Positions 8,710 through 18,643 of a DNA stretch of 56,265 bases are shown here, piece by piece. Position 1 is the stretch's first letter. Every line of letters starts with the position of its first letter. The notes under the pieces were generated by a model. It saw only the letters and a list, made by a program, of their open reading frames with translations, was not told the DNA's origin and made no database searches. The translations under genes and the position numbers were made by a program. Source of the stretch: Bacteroidales bacterium (GTDB taxonomy: Bacteria; Bacteroidota; Bacteroidia; Bacteroidales; UBA932); assembly GCA_028700975.1 (NCBI GenBank), contig JAQVRQ010000005.1:1-56265 (forward strand), read 5' to 3'.

Positions 8710-11472
8710 TCAGCAAACTATGTTTATAATTTTACCCGGTACCACAATTATCTTCTTTATGCTCCCGCCGGCAAGGAATTTCTCAGTATTTTCATTTGAC
8801 CTTACAGCTGCCTCAATCTCCTGAACTGAGAGAGAGCGATCCAACTCAAGCTTAAATCTAAGTTTGCCATTGAAAGAGACAGGGTATTCAAAACTATTCT
8901 CTATAGTAAACTTTTCAAAATACTCAGGGAACATTGCAAAGGAGATACTTGAATTATGGCCCAGTTTGCTCCATAGCTCCTCAGCAATATGAGGGGCAAA
9001 AGGTGAAATCAAGACCACCATTGGCTCAAGGATTGATCGTTTATTGCAGTTAAGTTCATATAGATCATTAACAGCTATCATAAATGCACTTACGCTTGTA
9101 TTGAAGGAGAAATTCTCAATATCTGTCTGTACCTTATTTATCAGCTTATGCAGAACCTTTAATTCGGCTGGAGAAGCTGCCTCTTCTGAGACTCTAAAAT
9201 TCTCCCTCTCAAAAAAGAGTCTCCAAAATCGTTTCAAAAATCTGTGTACTCCATCAATTCCGTTTGTATCCCAAGGTTTGCTCTGCTCAAGGGGGCCTAA
9301 AAACATCTCGTACATCCTAAGAGTATCTGCACCATATTTATCACAAATAGTATCAGGATTGACAACGTTAAACATTGATTTGCTCATCTTCTCAACAGCC
9401 CATCCACATATATACTCTCCATCTTCCAGAATTAATTCAGAATTCTCATACTCAGGCATCCAGTTACGGAAAGCCTCTAAATCCAATCTGTCGTTGTTAA
9501 CAATATTTACATCAACGTGAATCTCTGTAGTATCGTATGAATCCTTTAGTCCATATGATACAAATTTATTGGTTCCCTTTACCCTATAAACAAAATTTGA
9601 CCTTCCCTGAATCATCCCCTGATTGATAAGCTTACGGAACGGCTCTTTTTCGCAAACATATCCAAGATCATAAAGAAACTTATTCCAGAAACGAGAATAG
9701 ATCAAATGTCCCGTAGCGTGCTCTGTACCACCTATATAAAGATCAACGTCTCTCCAATAGTTATTTGCATCTTTTGAAACAAGTGCCTCTCTGTTTGAAG
9801 GATCCATATATCTTAAATAGTAGGCACTGCTTCCCGCAAAACCGGGCATTGTACTCTTCTCAAGAGGCCAACCATTAAAACTCCAGTTCTCAGCTCTTGC
9901 CAAAGGGGGCTCACCACTCTCTGTTGGTAAAAATTTATCCACCTCAGGAAGTTCAAGCGGCAGTTTCTCAATTGATAATGGTGTTGCAATCCCATCATTG
10001 TAATATATTGGAAAAGGCTCTCCCCAATATCTCTGACGAGAGAAAATTGCATCCCTCAACCTGTAATTAATTTTTCTTCTTCCAATTCCTCTTCTCTCCA
10101 CCTCATCAATTGCTGCAGGAATAGCCTCCTTTACACTCATACCATTTAGAAAGCCCGAGTTACACATTACACCCTCCTTTGCATCAAAACTCTCCTCTGA
10201 TACATCACACCCCTCAATTAATGGAATAACAGGTAAATTAAAATGTCTGGCAAATGTATAATCTCTGCTATCGTGAGCCGGTACTGCCATAATAGCCCCG
10301 GTTCCATAACCGGCAAGAACATATTCGGCAATCCATACGGGTATCTTTTCTTGAGTGAATGGGTTTATAGCAAAGCTGCCACTGAAAACGCCTGTAACCT
10401 TTTTACTCTCAGCCATCCTCTCTCTCTCTGTCTTCTTTTTTGCTGCTGCTAAATAAGCCTCAACCTCAACTTTTTGCTCATTAGAGGTAAGCCTCTCTAC
10501 CCATTCACTTTCAGGTGCCAAAACCATAAATGTTGCACCATATATAGTATCTGCCCTGGTTGTAAATATATCAAGGCTATACTCACTCTCTCCGTTCATC
10601 ACTTTGAAAGTCATCTCAGCTCCTTGGGATTTTCCTATCCAATTTCTCTGCATCTCCTTAAGTGATTCTGTCCACTCAAGCTCCTCCATATCTTTTAACA
10701 GTCTCTCTGCGTAGGCCGAAACCCTAAGTTGCCACTGCCTCATCTTCTTCTGCTCCACAGGATGCCCCCCTCTTACTGAGAGTCCCTCCTTAACCTCGTC
10801 ATTTGCCAATACAGTCCCAAGGGCGGCACACCAGTTTACAGAGGTCTCTCCCAGATAGGCAATCCTATATTCCATAAGAATTTCAGATCTCCTTTCTCTC
10901 TCCATTTTACTCCATTCAGATGCAGAAAAGAGCGGAACATCTCCACAAGCTGCATTAAGAGCTATATTACCGGATATTTCAAAAATTTTTTCCAGCTCTG
11001 CGATAGCTCTTGCCTTATGAGTTGAAAAATCATACCAATGTTCAAACATCTGAACAAATGCCCACTGAGTCCATTTATAGTAATCTGGATCACAAGTACG
11101 AACCTCCCTTTCCCAGTCAAACGAGAAGCCAATCCTATCAAGCTGCTCCCTGTATCTCTTAATATTTTTTTCAGTAGTTGTTGCTGGGTGCTGACCGGTC
11201 TGTATGGCATACTGCTCTGCCGGGAGTCCAAATGCATCATAACCCATAGGATGTAGCACATTGAATCCCTTAAGACGTTTATATCTACTATAAATATCGC
11301 TTGCTATATAACCAAGCGGATGCCCAACGTGAAGCCCTGCACCGGATGGATAAGGGAACATATCAAGGACATAGAATTTGGGTTTCCCCTTATCAATTTC
11401 TGCTTTAAACGTCTTCTCTGAGGCCCATCTAGCCTGCCAGTTTTTCTCAATTTCGGAAAAGTTGTACTCCAT
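8710..11472 (-). CDS. leuS: Leucyl-tRNA synthetase
   Basis: 920 residues from ATG at 11472. The class I HIGH motif is in [16 protein letters not shown] (about 40-55), the CP1 editing domain shows [12 protein letters not shown], and the KMSKS loop is [11 protein letters not shown]-terminal anticodon-binding domain and a short C-terminal extension follow. It charges tRNA-Leu. The frame is open to a TTG at 11487, but a TACTTTTG promoter box at 11496-11503 puts that codon at or next to the transcription start, so the ATG giving [13 protein letters not shown] is chosen. Confidence 0.97.
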   Translation of the reverse strand: MEYNFSEIEKNWQARWASEKTFKAEIDKGKPKFYVLDMFPYPSGAGLHVGHPLGYIASDIYSRYKRLKGFNVLHPMGYDAFGLPAEQYAIQTGQHPATTTEKNIKRYREQLDRIGFSFDWEREVRTCDPDYYKWTQWAFVQMFEHWYDFSTHKARAIAELEKIFEISGNIALNAACGDVPLFSASEWSKMERERRSEILMEYRIAYLGETSVNWCAALGTVLANDEVKEGLSVRGGHPVEQKKMRQWQLRVSAYAERLLKDMEELEWTESLKEMQRNWIGKSQGAEMTFKVMNGESEYSLDIFTTRADTIYGATFMVLAPESEWVERLTSNEQKVEVEAYLAAAKKKTERERMAESKKVTGVFSGSFAINPFTQEKIPVWIAEYVLAGYGTGAIMAVPAHDSRDYTFARHFNLPVIPLIEGCDVSEESFDAKEGVMCNSGFLNGMSVKEAIPAAIDEVERRGIGRRKINYRLRDAIFSRQRYWGEPFPIYYNDGIATPLSIEKLPLELPEVDKFLPTESGEPPLARAENWSFNGWPLEKSTMPGFAGSSAYYLRYMDPSNREALVSKDANNYWRDVDLYIGGTEHATGHLIYSRFWNKFLYDLGYVCEKEPFRKLINQGMIQGRSNFVYRVKGTNKFVSYGLKDSYDTTEIHVDVNIVNNDRLDLEAFRNWMPEYENSELILEDGEYICGWAVEKMSKSMFNVVNPDTICDKYGADTLRMYEMFLGPLEQSKPWDTNGIDGVHRFLKRFWRLFFERENFRVSEEAASPAELKVLHKLINKVQTDIENFSFNTSVSAFMIAVNDLYELNCNKRSILEPMVVLISPFAPHIAEELWSKLGHNSSISFAMFPEYFEKFTIENSFEYPVSFNGKLRFKLELDRSLSVQEIEAAVRSNENTEKFLAGGSIKKIIVVPGKIINIVC

Positions 11473-11495
11473 TCTGTTTCGTTTCAATCAAGCGA

Positions 11496-11503
11496 CAAAA
11501 GTA
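11496..11503 (-). promoter_or_regulatory. -7 box TACTTTTG for leuS
   Basis: TAnnTTTG match on the minus strand, 23 nt before the leuS ATG, in the 41-bp gap after the peptidase gene. Confidence 0.5.
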
Positions 11504-11513
11504 ATAAAATTTG

Positions 11514-12818
11514 CTATCTCTTTAGTCTGAATTCCACCGGAAGGGCTATTCTTACAGATACAGGTTTGCCATCAATTTTAGCAGGTTTCCAATCAGGTGA
11601 GGCCTCAACTGTTTTTAGAGCAGCTTCGTCCAACTCGTAGTCAAGAGATTTAATCACCTCTACATCCTTAACTTTGCCTTCGTGGTCTATTGTAAACTCA
11701 ACAATAACCCTTCCGCTAACCCCCCTATCAACGGCACCCTGTGGATATTTCAAATATTTATAAACCCATCGGTCCAGGAATCTCTGCTCTCTTCCGTGCA
11801 GGAACTGCGCAGGAATCTCTGTCTCCTCCTGCTTGTAAATTCTAGCCTTACCGCTCTCTTTAGCTATCTCCTCCTGAGGTGCAAAAAGAGTTCTTGATAA
11901 CATCCTTCCCATATTAGCAACATCCAGAATAAGATTAAAAACATACTCCGTTGTCATATCCATAGTAACATAATCAATCTCCTCTTCAACATCTCTGTTT
12001 GTATGATAGTCCCTGTGAAGCCCCGTAGTAAATAGAGCAACCGGTATTCCATCCGCAGCAAAAACCTGATGATCACTCGGGAAATATGAGGAGGTTTTAA
12101 TAGTTGGACTTGGCATCAGAGGCTTGTCGGAGGCATCCTTAAGCAGAGTTGTGAGTTCAGTGTGAGGCATCATTGTATAAACATATAGCCCTCTGCCTGC
12201 TCCGCCTCTGCCCAGCATATCAAGATTAACCATCAGTGATATCTTCTCCTTATGCTGGAAAGCACGATTTGCAAAATACCAGCTTCCAATCATACCTCGC
12301 TCCTCAGCTCCAAATGCTGCAATTATTACAGATCTTTTAAATAAAAAATTTCTGGCCCTTACCATTTTTGCAACCTCAAGCATTACGGCTACACCGGATG
12401 CATTATCATCAGCACCTTTGTATAGTAATAGAGAATCTTTTCCATTGATTTTTGTCTTGATCGACCCCAGATGGTCATAATGAGCTCCAACCAAAATATA
12501 CTCATTTTTAAGCTCTGGATCGTACCCCTCAATTATTCCAACAATATTTTGGGATTTTAGCGTATCCCCTGAATCGTTCACAAAAGAGAAGTCCTGGCCG
12601 GGAGATGGATAGAGAAGTTCAATATCACTCTCTTTAAAGACTCGTTCAATATATCTGGCAGCCATACGCTCCCCCTCTGTACCCGCAGCTCTCCCTTTAA
12701 GAGAATCGGAAGTTAATGTAATTAAGTGTCCCTTTAACTCAGCAGCCCTTTCATTCTGCGAGAATAGCCCTGCTGTTACAACAAACAGCAGAGCTACTAT
12801 CATTGATATTCTTTTCAT
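11514..12818 (-). CDS. Secreted M28 family aminopeptidase with C-terminal TonB domain
   Basis: 434 residues. A signal peptide (1-20, ending GLFS) is followed by an M28 zinc peptidase domain with the di-zinc ligands in order: H113 (HYDH), D137 (GADDNASG), E172/E173 (AEERG), D200 (NLDMLGR) and H272 (YHTNRD). After a linker at 315-340 comes a TonB C-terminal domain (about 340-434: the YPQGAVDRGVSGRVIVEF start, then the DEAALKTV and PVEFRLKR ending). The peptidase probably works in the periplasm. There is no membrane helix other than the signal, so this is not a classical energy-transducing TonB. The join of the two domains is unusual. It lies 3 nt downstream of the glyoxalase-like gene. Confidence 0.88.
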   Translation of the reverse strand: MKRISMIVALLFVVTAGLFSQNERAAELKGHLITLTSDSLKGRAAGTEGERMAARYIERVFKESDIELLYPSPGQDFSFVNDSGDTLKSQNIVGIIEGYDPELKNEYILVGAHYDHLGSIKTKINGKDSLLLYKGADDNASGVAVMLEVAKMVRARNFLFKRSVIIAAFGAEERGMIGSWYFANRAFQHKEKISLMVNLDMLGRGGAGRGLYVYTMMPHTELTTLLKDASDKPLMPSPTIKTSSYFPSDHQVFAADGIPVALFTTGLHRDYHTNRDVEEEIDYVTMDMTTEYVFNLILDVANMGRMLSRTLFAPQEEIAKESGKARIYKQEETEIPAQFLHGREQRFLDRWVYKYLKYPQGAVDRGVSGRVIVEFTIDHEGKVKDVEVIKSLDYELDEAALKTVEASPDWKPAKIDGKPVSVRIALPVEFRLKR

Positions 12819-12821
12819 ATG

Positions 12822-13196
12822 TTATCTTGTTGGCAATACCTCCAGCCAGTAGCCGTCGGGATCGTTTATAAAATAGATTCCCATTTTTGGATTTTCATAG
12901 CAGATACAACCCATCTCTTCGTGCAGCTTATGCGCCTCCTCATAGTTGTCTGTTCTGAAGGCCAGATGAAACTCATTATCTCCTAAATTGTAAGGTTTCT
13001 CCCAATCTCTTAGCCAGGTAAGTTCTAATTGATGGCCTCCCTCAATTCCGTCTGAAAGATATACTATGATGAATGACCCATCTTCCGGGGTTATCCTCCT
13101 AACCTCTTCAAGACCAAGAGCTCTTTTGTAAAACTCCAAACTCTTTTCAAGGTTAAGCACATTAATATTGTTATGAATAAATCTAAACTTTGCCAT
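12822..13196 (-). CDS. Glyoxalase I-like VOC metalloenzyme
   Basis: 124 residues, a single vicinal-oxygen-chelate protein of glyoxalase I size. All four metal-ligand positions are present in family order: H8, E58 (in LELTW), H77 (in FHLAF) and E119 (in WLEVLP). The FINDPDGYWLEVLP ending is typical of lactoylglutathione lyases. Bacteroidetes generally lack glutathione, so the thiol cofactor is uncertain. Likely methylglyoxal detoxification in the cytoplasm. Confidence 0.8.
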   Translation of the reverse strand: MAKFRFIHNNINVLNLEKSLEFYKRALGLEEVRRITPEDGSFIIVYLSDGIEGGHQLELTWLRDWEKPYNLGDNEFHLAFRTDNYEEAHKLHEEMGCICYENPKMGIYFINDPDGYWLEVLPTR

Positions 13197-13207
13197 ATAA
13201 CACTAAA

Positions 13208-13546
13208 TTATCTTTTAAAATGGGGCATCTCTCCGGGCAGCACAATAGAAAATTCTACAAGCCCTTTTATTGCCCCCTTCTCCCTCCAGGGAGTCTGGTG
13301 GATTAATTTTTTAACGCCACCCTTCTCAATGGTATAAGAGTTTGAATCACCACTGGCAAGCATACTCTTAATAACATTCCAGGATTGCTCTCCGTGGCAC
13401 TCCCTTAAGTTCTTACCTAAAAGCTCACCATACTTCTCAAAGGTCTTTGCAGATTTCTCATTTCTGTAAACCACAATTCCGTCTGTATCACAAACAGTTA
13501 CTGCGCATTCAAGTTCATCTGCCCAATTGAAATAATCTCTCTCCAT
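13208..13546 (-). CDS. Stand-alone PAS domain protein
   Basis: 112 residues, essentially one PAS fold with no output domain. Around residue 48 it has LRECHGEQSWNVIKSML, which resembles the CH-containing PAS_10 type seen in DUF438 proteins, and it ends in a beta sheet with VEFSIVLPGEMPHF. It could be a small-molecule or redox sensor that acts on a separate partner. It sits between gcvT and the glyoxalase-like gene with 9-11 nt gaps. Confidence 0.65.
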   Translation of the reverse strand: MERDYFNWADELECAVTVCDTDGIVVYRNEKSAKTFEKYGELLGKNLRECHGEQSWNVIKSMLASGDSNSYTIEKGGVKKLIHQTPWREKGAIKGLVEFSIVLPGEMPHFKR

Positions 13547-13555
13547 CCTAAATCT

Positions 13556-14659
13556 CTACTTGTAAAAAGGTGTCTTCACAACAGCTGCCTTAAGAAGTTT
13601 CTCTCTTACCTTAATAAAAATTTCAGAGCCAGCTTTTGAAAAATCAGGTGTAACATAAGCCATGCCTATAGCTTTTTTAACTGCCGGTCCCATAGTTCCG
13701 GAGGTCACAATACCAATAACCGTGCCGTTTGCATCACAAACTTGATAGCCGTGTCTGGGAATGCCTCTATCTAAAAGTTCAAACCCAACCAGCTTTCTCT
13801 TAAGCCCATCAGCCTTAAGTTTAAGCATAAAGTCCTTATCAATAAAATCTCCTTTTGCCTCGCTGAATTTAGTAATCCACCCTAGTCCAGCCTCAATTGG
13901 AGATGTTGTATCATCGATATCATTTCCATATAAGCAGAAACCCATCTCAAGTCTAAGTGTATCTCTTGCTCCAAGTCCTATAGGTGCAATTCCAAACTCC
14001 TCTCCTGCCTCAAAAACAGCTTTCCAAAGTTTGTCTGCATCTTCATTAGCGACATAAATTTCACATCCGCCTGAACCTGTATATCCTGTAGTTGAAAATA
14101 TTGCATCCTTTATACCTGCAATGGTAAGTTTCTTGAATGTATAATACTCCATATCGGTAACATTCTCATCACATATCTTCTGCATTGCCTTCAATGCAAG
14201 AGGCCCCTGTACTGCAAGCTGGCAGATTTCATCAGAAGCATTGTAAAGTTCCTTACCGGGGGTAATATTGAATTTAGGAGCTATTGCTACTAGATGGGCA
14301 TAATCCTTTTCAATATTTGATGCATTGACTACCAAAAGATAGGTCTCACTATCAATGCAATAAACCAGAAGGTCATCTACAATTCCCCCCTTGCCATTTG
14401 GAAAACAGGAGTACTGAACCTTACCCGGAGTGAGAAGAGAAGCATCATTCGAAGTTGTGTATTGTATGAATGGCAAGGCATTAGGCCCCTTTACCCAAAT
14501 TTCACCCATATGGGAAACATCAAATACTCCAACTTTAGTCCTTACGTGATTATGCTCTTCGTTTATTCCAATATATTCAACAGGCATATTATAACCTGCA
14601 AAGGGAACCATCTTGGCACCCAAAGAAATGTGTTTTTCTGTAAAAGCGGTGGTTTTCAT
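13556..14659 (-). CDS. gcvT: Glycine cleavage system T protein (aminomethyltransferase)
   Basis: 367 residues, the usual GcvT length. It transfers the aminomethyl group from H protein to tetrahydrofolate. Family blocks: [12 protein letters not shown] near the N-terminus, [41 protein letters not shown], and a C-terminal barrel with [21 protein letters not shown]. GcvH and GcvP are not in the window, so the system is split. It starts 2 nt after the SPOR lipoprotein gene. Confidence 0.93.
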   Translation of the reverse strand: MKTTAFTEKHISLGAKMVPFAGYNMPVEYIGINEEHNHVRTKVGVFDVSHMGEIWVKGPNALPFIQYTTSNDASLLTPGKVQYSCFPNGKGGIVDDLLVYCIDSETYLLVVNASNIEKDYAHLVAIAPKFNITPGKELYNASDEICQLAVQGPLALKAMQKICDENVTDMEYYTFKKLTIAGIKDAIFSTTGYTGSGGCEIYVANEDADKLWKAVFEAGEEFGIAPIGLGARDTLRLEMGFCLYGNDIDDTTSPIEAGLGWITKFSEAKGDFIDKDFMLKLKADGLKRKLVGFELLDRGIPRHGYQVCDANGTVIGIVTSGTMGPAVKKAIGMAYVTPDFSKAGSEIFIKVREKLLKAAVVKTPFYK

Positions 14660-14661
14660 TT

Positions 14662-15168
14662 TTATTTTGTTTCTATATGTAATTTCTGTTTTACTGCATC
14701 ATAAATCCATATATCCTCAGGGCTAAAATCAAGCTCCAGTAACTTTCTTAGGGATGCGTATGCATCACCTATCTCCTTATGAGCAGTAGAGGCCACAACA
14801 TTGTATCCATTGCGGAATGTTAGTCTTATTGGGGAGTATCCACTATTTTTAAGATACGATGCCATTTTATCTGCGTTAACCTTCTCAGAAAAACTTCCGG
14901 CAATAACATAGAATCTCATATCTGAAGGGAGGCTCTGAACAATGGCTGAAGAGGAATCAACTGTTATGTCAGATGAATCTGCAGGGGATACAGTAATAGT
15001 GTCTGCAGGGGTTACCTTAGGCAAAGAATCATCAAGCTCTTCAGTTAGCTGCTTATATCTTTGCAATTCATCAGAGGTGGGCATTCCAAGAGTTGAACGC
15101 ACCCAATCGCATCCAGTTAGCGTGAAAACCAGCGCAATTGTTAAAAAAAACGAAATTTTTCTTTTCAT
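14662..15168 (-). CDS. SPOR domain lipoprotein
   Basis: 168 residues. A lipoprotein signal ends at the lipobox LTGC (C20). An acidic serine/threonine-rich linker (about 45-80) is followed by a SPOR domain (about 82-160: [17 protein letters not shown], then GYNVVAS). SPOR domains bind denuded peptidoglycan, so the protein probably sits on a membrane and contacts septal or damaged wall. It is the first gene of the minus-strand run. A 6-bp dyad lies just before its ATG. Confidence 0.85.
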   Translation of the reverse strand: MKRKISFFLTIALVFTLTGCDWVRSTLGMPTSDELQRYKQLTEELDDSLPKVTPADTITVSPADSSDITVDSSSAIVQSLPSDMRFYVIAGSFSEKVNADKMASYLKNSGYSPIRLTFRNGYNVVASTAHKEIGDAYASLRKLLELDFSPEDIWIYDAVKQKLHIETK

Positions 15169-15171
15169 AAT

Positions 15172-15188
15172 CTTCTAGACTTTAGAAG
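15172..15188. repeat. Small dyad CTTCTA/TAGAAG in the SPOR lipoprotein leader
   Basis: 6-bp arms with a 5-nt loop, 3 nt upstream of the lipoprotein ATG at 15168 and downstream of its predicted transcription start. It could form a weak leader hairpin. Chance is not excluded. Confidence 0.3.
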
Positions 15189-15201
15189 GTTTGTAATCTC
15201 A

Positions 15202-15209
15202 CAAAAGTA
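15202..15209 (-). promoter_or_regulatory. -7 box TACTTTTG for the SPOR lipoprotein
   Basis: TAnnTTTG match on the minus strand, 33 nt before the ATG. A second match, TAAATTTG, lies immediately upstream at 15212-15219. One or both may drive the long minus-strand run. Confidence 0.45.
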
Positions 15210-15240
15210 ACCAAATTTAAGGATAAGCGAAAATTTAATG

Positions 15241-15248
15241 TATATTTG
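15241..15248 (+). promoter_or_regulatory. -7 box TATATTTG for the DUF389 gene
   Basis: Exact TAnnTTTG on the plus strand, 24 nt before the ATG at 15273, divergent from the SPOR lipoprotein promoter. Confidence 0.5.
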
Positions 15249-15272
15249 ACACTACTAAATAAGTGATGCAAT

Positions 15273-16604
15273 ATGTCAAAATTTATTCAACAGGTTAAAG
15301 AGATCACAAACTTTGCCGATCACGTTGATATTACAGGAACAATTGAAGGCATAAAAAAAAGTATTGATTTTAAGGGGCCAAATGTATGGATTCTCGCATT
15401 TGCTGTGATAGTGGCATCTGTGGGACTAAATGTAAATTCCACACCTGTAATCATTGGCGCAATGCTTATATCTCCTCTGATGGGTCCAATAATAGGGACA
15501 GGACTTGCAGTAGGGATAAACGATTCACTTCTTCTTAAAAGAGCTCTTAAAAATTTGGGAATAATGGTGCTGATAAGCGTTATAGCATCAACTCTCTTTT
15601 TCGCTCTCTCTCCGTTGAGTCTTGATGAACCAACTGAGCTACTTGCAAGGACTAGACCCACAATTTATGATGTATTTATCGCATTTTTTGGTGGTCTGGC
15701 AGGCATTGTTGAGGGCTCTAAAAAAGAGAAAGGCACCGTTATCGCCGGAGTTGCAATTGCAACTGCTCTTATGCCTCCTCTTTGTACTGCAGGTTATGGC
15801 ATAGCCAACCTCAATTTTGGTTATTTTGCAGGTGCCATATACCTCTTCACCATAAACTCCCTCTTTATTGCTTTAGCCACATTTATAATTGTAAGATACC
15901 TAAGGTTCCCTCTTGTGAAATTTGAGGATCCCGTAAAACAAAAGAAGGTAAGAAGAATGATTAGTATAGTTACTGTACTTATGATCCTACCCAGTATATA
16001 CACAGCAATTATTGTAATTAGAGAGAATACCTTTAACGTCTCAGCTAAACAATTTGTTAACGATAATAAAACAATTGAAAACAGTTACATATACGACTAC
16101 AAAATTAATCACACCGGCAGCTCCTCAATCTTGGAGCTCTCAATTGCCGGAGAACAGCTAAGAGAGGGTCAGAAAGAGATGTTATACTCATCTCTTGAGA
16201 AATTTGGCATAGGCAGAAACCATCTGATTATTAAAGAGAGCGCGACTGTTGATCCTTTTGACGAAGGAGGAGTTGTTAAGAGTATCTTTGAAAGAAATGA
16301 TCTTGAAATTCAGAAGAGAGAGGAGATGTTGCGAAATATGGAGGCTGAGCTTAACGCAATAAAGAGTAAGGAGATTCCATACAAACAGATTGCTGAGGAG
16401 ATTCTTGCTCAGCATCCCGGATTGAAATTTTTCTCCATTGCCAGAGGAGCACATATTGATATCTCTGATTTTAACTCAAGTGATAAAATAATGGTAATGG
16501 CAACTTGGGAGGAACCATTACCTGAAGAAGAGATTCGCAAGCTTGAGCAATGGCTCTCTGTAAGGCTTAGCGAAAAGAGTGTTATAATTACACAGGTAGA
16601 GTAA
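15273..16604 (+). CDS. DUF389 family membrane protein
   Basis: 443 residues. A DUF389 membrane domain occupies about 35-270, with about six helices and the motifs GAMLISPLMGPIIG (62-75) and GVAIATALMPPLCTAGYG. A soluble C-terminal part of about 170 residues follows, with a charged, possibly coiled stretch near 345-370. The biochemical role is unknown. It is first of a tight three-gene operon (3-nt gap to the CapA-like gene). Confidence 0.8.
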   Translation: MSKFIQQVKEITNFADHVDITGTIEGIKKSIDFKGPNVWILAFAVIVASVGLNVNSTPVIIGAMLISPLMGPIIGTGLAVGINDSLLLKRALKNLGIMVLISVIASTLFFALSPLSLDEPTELLARTRPTIYDVFIAFFGGLAGIVEGSKKEKGTVIAGVAIATALMPPLCTAGYGIANLNFGYFAGAIYLFTINSLFIALATFIIVRYLRFPLVKFEDPVKQKKVRRMISIVTVLMILPSIYTAIIVIRENTFNVSAKQFVNDNKTIENSYIYDYKINHTGSSSILELSIAGEQLREGQKEMLYSSLEKFGIGRNHLIIKESATVDPFDEGGVVKSIFERNDLEIQKREEMLRNMEAELNAIKSKEIPYKQIAEEILAQHPGLKFFSIARGAHIDISDFNSSDKIMVMATWEEPLPEEEIRKLEQWLSVRLSEKSVIITQVE

Positions 16605-16607
16605 AAT

Positions 16608-17672
16608 ATGGTTCTTTATGCATTAGTTATTCTAAAAATACTTGGGTCATCACTCTTCTGGAGTAATGATACTATTAAGATTATATTCTTAGGTGACATA
16701 ATGCAACATCAGACACAACTAGAGGCAGCAAGAAAACCTGGAAAAGGGGCTGACAATCCATTATCTTATGATTACTCAACCTATTTTAAGCACTTGGAGA
16801 GCAGGTTTATCTCTTCAGATTTGCGGATTGCAAATATGGAGACGACATTCTCTTCACCCCCTTACTCAGGTTATCCTGTTTTCAACTCTCCGGTATCTCT
16901 TCTGGAGGAGAGTAAACAAGGGGGAATAGATATTTTTCTTTCCGCAAATAACCATATATGCGACAAAGGAGCTAAAGGTATTGAGGGAACAATTAATGCT
17001 TACAACTCACTTAGAATTCCTTATGCCGGTGCATACAGAAATGAGGAGGAGAGAGAGATACTCTACCCTCTTTTCGTTGAGCTAAAGGGGGTAAAATTGG
17101 CAATATTGAATTACACATACGGAACTAATGGCATTCCTGTTCCATCTCCATATGTTGTAAATCTCCTGGATACAATTAAAATTAAAGAGGATATAAAAAA
17201 GGCTGCCGATGATGATGCAGACCTAGTTATTGCTACAATTCACTGGGGATATGAATACAAATTAAACTCCTCACAAGAACAGAAAAAATGGAAAGAGTTT
17301 TTCAACCAAAATGGAGTTAATGTCATAATTGGCTCACACCCACACGTAATACAGGAGGTAGAGGTTGAAAAAGAGCTGTCTGGTGAGATCAAAAGCATAA
17401 CTGCATACTCCCTTGGGAATGCAATCTCGAATATGACTGCCCTATATACCAGAACAGGTATACTATTTACCTTAAAGATTATTAGAGAGATAAACGGCAA
17501 AATCAGACTTATTGAACCAGAATACGAACTTATCTGGACATCAAGACCCGGTGCAATTGAAAAGAATTTTACAATCATCCCGGTTAATGATTTCATTGAC
17601 TCTCCGGAGTTGTTTAAAAGAGTTGATGAGTGGAAAAAGATGAAAAACGAATTTACTAATTTAAGAAAATGA
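16608..17672 (+). CDS. CapA-family metallophosphoesterase-like protein
   Basis: 354 residues. A short hydrophobic N-terminus (signal or anchor) is followed by a PGA_cap/CapA domain with FLGDIMQH (27-34), ANMETTFSSP, SANNHICDKG, IATIHWGYEY and IIGSHPHVIQ. These are the metal-binding blocks of the calcineurin-like fold. Relatives take part in poly-gamma-glutamate capsule assembly, but CapB/CapC are absent here, so capsule work is not supported. The stop overlaps the PhoH start by 4 nt (ATGA). Confidence 0.82.
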   Translation: MVLYALVILKILGSSLFWSNDTIKIIFLGDIMQHQTQLEAARKPGKGADNPLSYDYSTYFKHLESRFISSDLRIANMETTFSSPPYSGYPVFNSPVSLLEESKQGGIDIFLSANNHICDKGAKGIEGTINAYNSLRIPYAGAYRNEEEREILYPLFVELKGVKLAILNYTYGTNGIPVPSPYVVNLLDTIKIKEDIKKAADDDADLVIATIHWGYEYKLNSSQEQKKWKEFFNQNGVNVIIGSHPHVIQEVEVEKELSGEIKSITAYSLGNAISNMTALYTRTGILFTLKIIREINGKIRLIEPEYELIWTSRPGAIEKNFTIIPVNDFIDSPELFKRVDEWKKMKNEFTNLRK

Positions 17673-18628
17673 CAGAAAAGACAATTCTTCTTGAGGAGAT
17701 TGATCCTTTAGATATATACGGGGTAAATAACAGATTAATAAATTTATTGATAAGTTACTTCCCAAAGATGAGTGTGGCTGCAAGAGGCTCCGAGATAAAA
17801 CTTAAGGGAAGTGCTTCCGATGTAAAAACATTTGAAAACAAGATCTCAATTCTTAAGGAGATTAGAATGAGAAAATCCAGATTGACAGAAGACGATGTTA
17901 ACTCACTTTTTGACCCTGCGGGTGTAAAGGGCACGGAGAGCAAAGAGGAGGATAAAGATGTTATCGTATTTGGCAATGAGGGGAAAACAATTCGTGCTCG
18001 CACAAAAAATCAACGAAAACTTGTTGAAAGCTACTATAAAAATGATCTCATTTTTGCAATTGGACCTGCAGGTACCGGTAAAACCTATACTGCAATTGCT
18101 CTTGCTGTAAGAGCACTCAAGAATAAAGAGGTAAAGAGATTGATTCTTACCCGGCCGGCTGTTGAGGCAGGTGAGAGACTTGGTTTTCTTCCGGGAGATT
18201 TAAGAGAGAAGCTCGATCCCTATCTTCAGCCTCTTTATGATGCACTTAGAGATATGCTCCCCTCTAAAAAGCTTGAGTTGCTTATGGAGGAGGGTGTAAT
18301 TCAAATCGCCCCACTTGCCTATATGAGAGGCAGAACTCTGGAGAGTGCGTTCGTTATACTTGATGAAGCTCAAAATACTACCTTTGGACAACTTAAGATG
18401 TTCCTTACAAGGATGGGAGGGAATTCAAAATTTGTTGTTACTGGTGATGCCACTCAAATTGACCTTCCAAAAAAATCAGATTCAGGATTACTAAAAGGGG
18501 CAGATCTTCTTGGAAAGATTAATGGAGTGTGCAGAATCGACTTCACAAAAGATGACATTGTGAGACACAAACTTGTTACAAAAATTGTACAGGCTTTTGA
18601 TAAGTTAGACGAGGAGGGACAAAGTTAA
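17669..18628 (+). CDS. phoH: PhoH family ATPase
   Basis: 319 residues, usual PhoH length. A KH-like N-terminal domain of about 70 residues precedes the P-loop domain with Walker A GPAGTGKT (132-139), RPAVEAGERLGFLPGD, and Walker B FVILDEAQNTT (about 228-238). The family has RNA-linked ATPase/helicase activity and is often near ybeY, which is not here. It ends the three-gene operon and is convergent with the amidohydrolase gene 15 bp away. Confidence 0.92.
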   Translation: MTEKTILLEEIDPLDIYGVNNRLINLLISYFPKMSVAARGSEIKLKGSASDVKTFENKISILKEIRMRKSRLTEDDVNSLFDPAGVKGTESKEEDKDVIVFGNEGKTIRARTKNQRKLVESYYKNDLIFAIGPAGTGKTYTAIALAVRALKNKEVKRLILTRPAVEAGERLGFLPGDLREKLDPYLQPLYDALRDMLPSKKLELLMEEGVIQIAPLAYMRGRTLESAFVILDEAQNTTFGQLKMFLTRMGGNSKFVVTGDATQIDLPKKSDSGLLKGADLLGKINGVCRIDFTKDDIVRHKLVTKIVQAFDKLDEEGQS

Positions 18629-18643
18629 ATCTTAGACTTTCAA

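Noticed and set aside
11473..11487. Extension of leuS from TTG at 11487
   Set aside because: It lies only about 8 nt after the promoter box, at or next to the predicted transcription start; the ATG at 11472 gives the usual N-terminus.
16608..17672. CapA-like gene as evidence for a capsule cluster
   Set aside because: No capB/capC or glycosyltransferases nearby; the fold alone is not specific.
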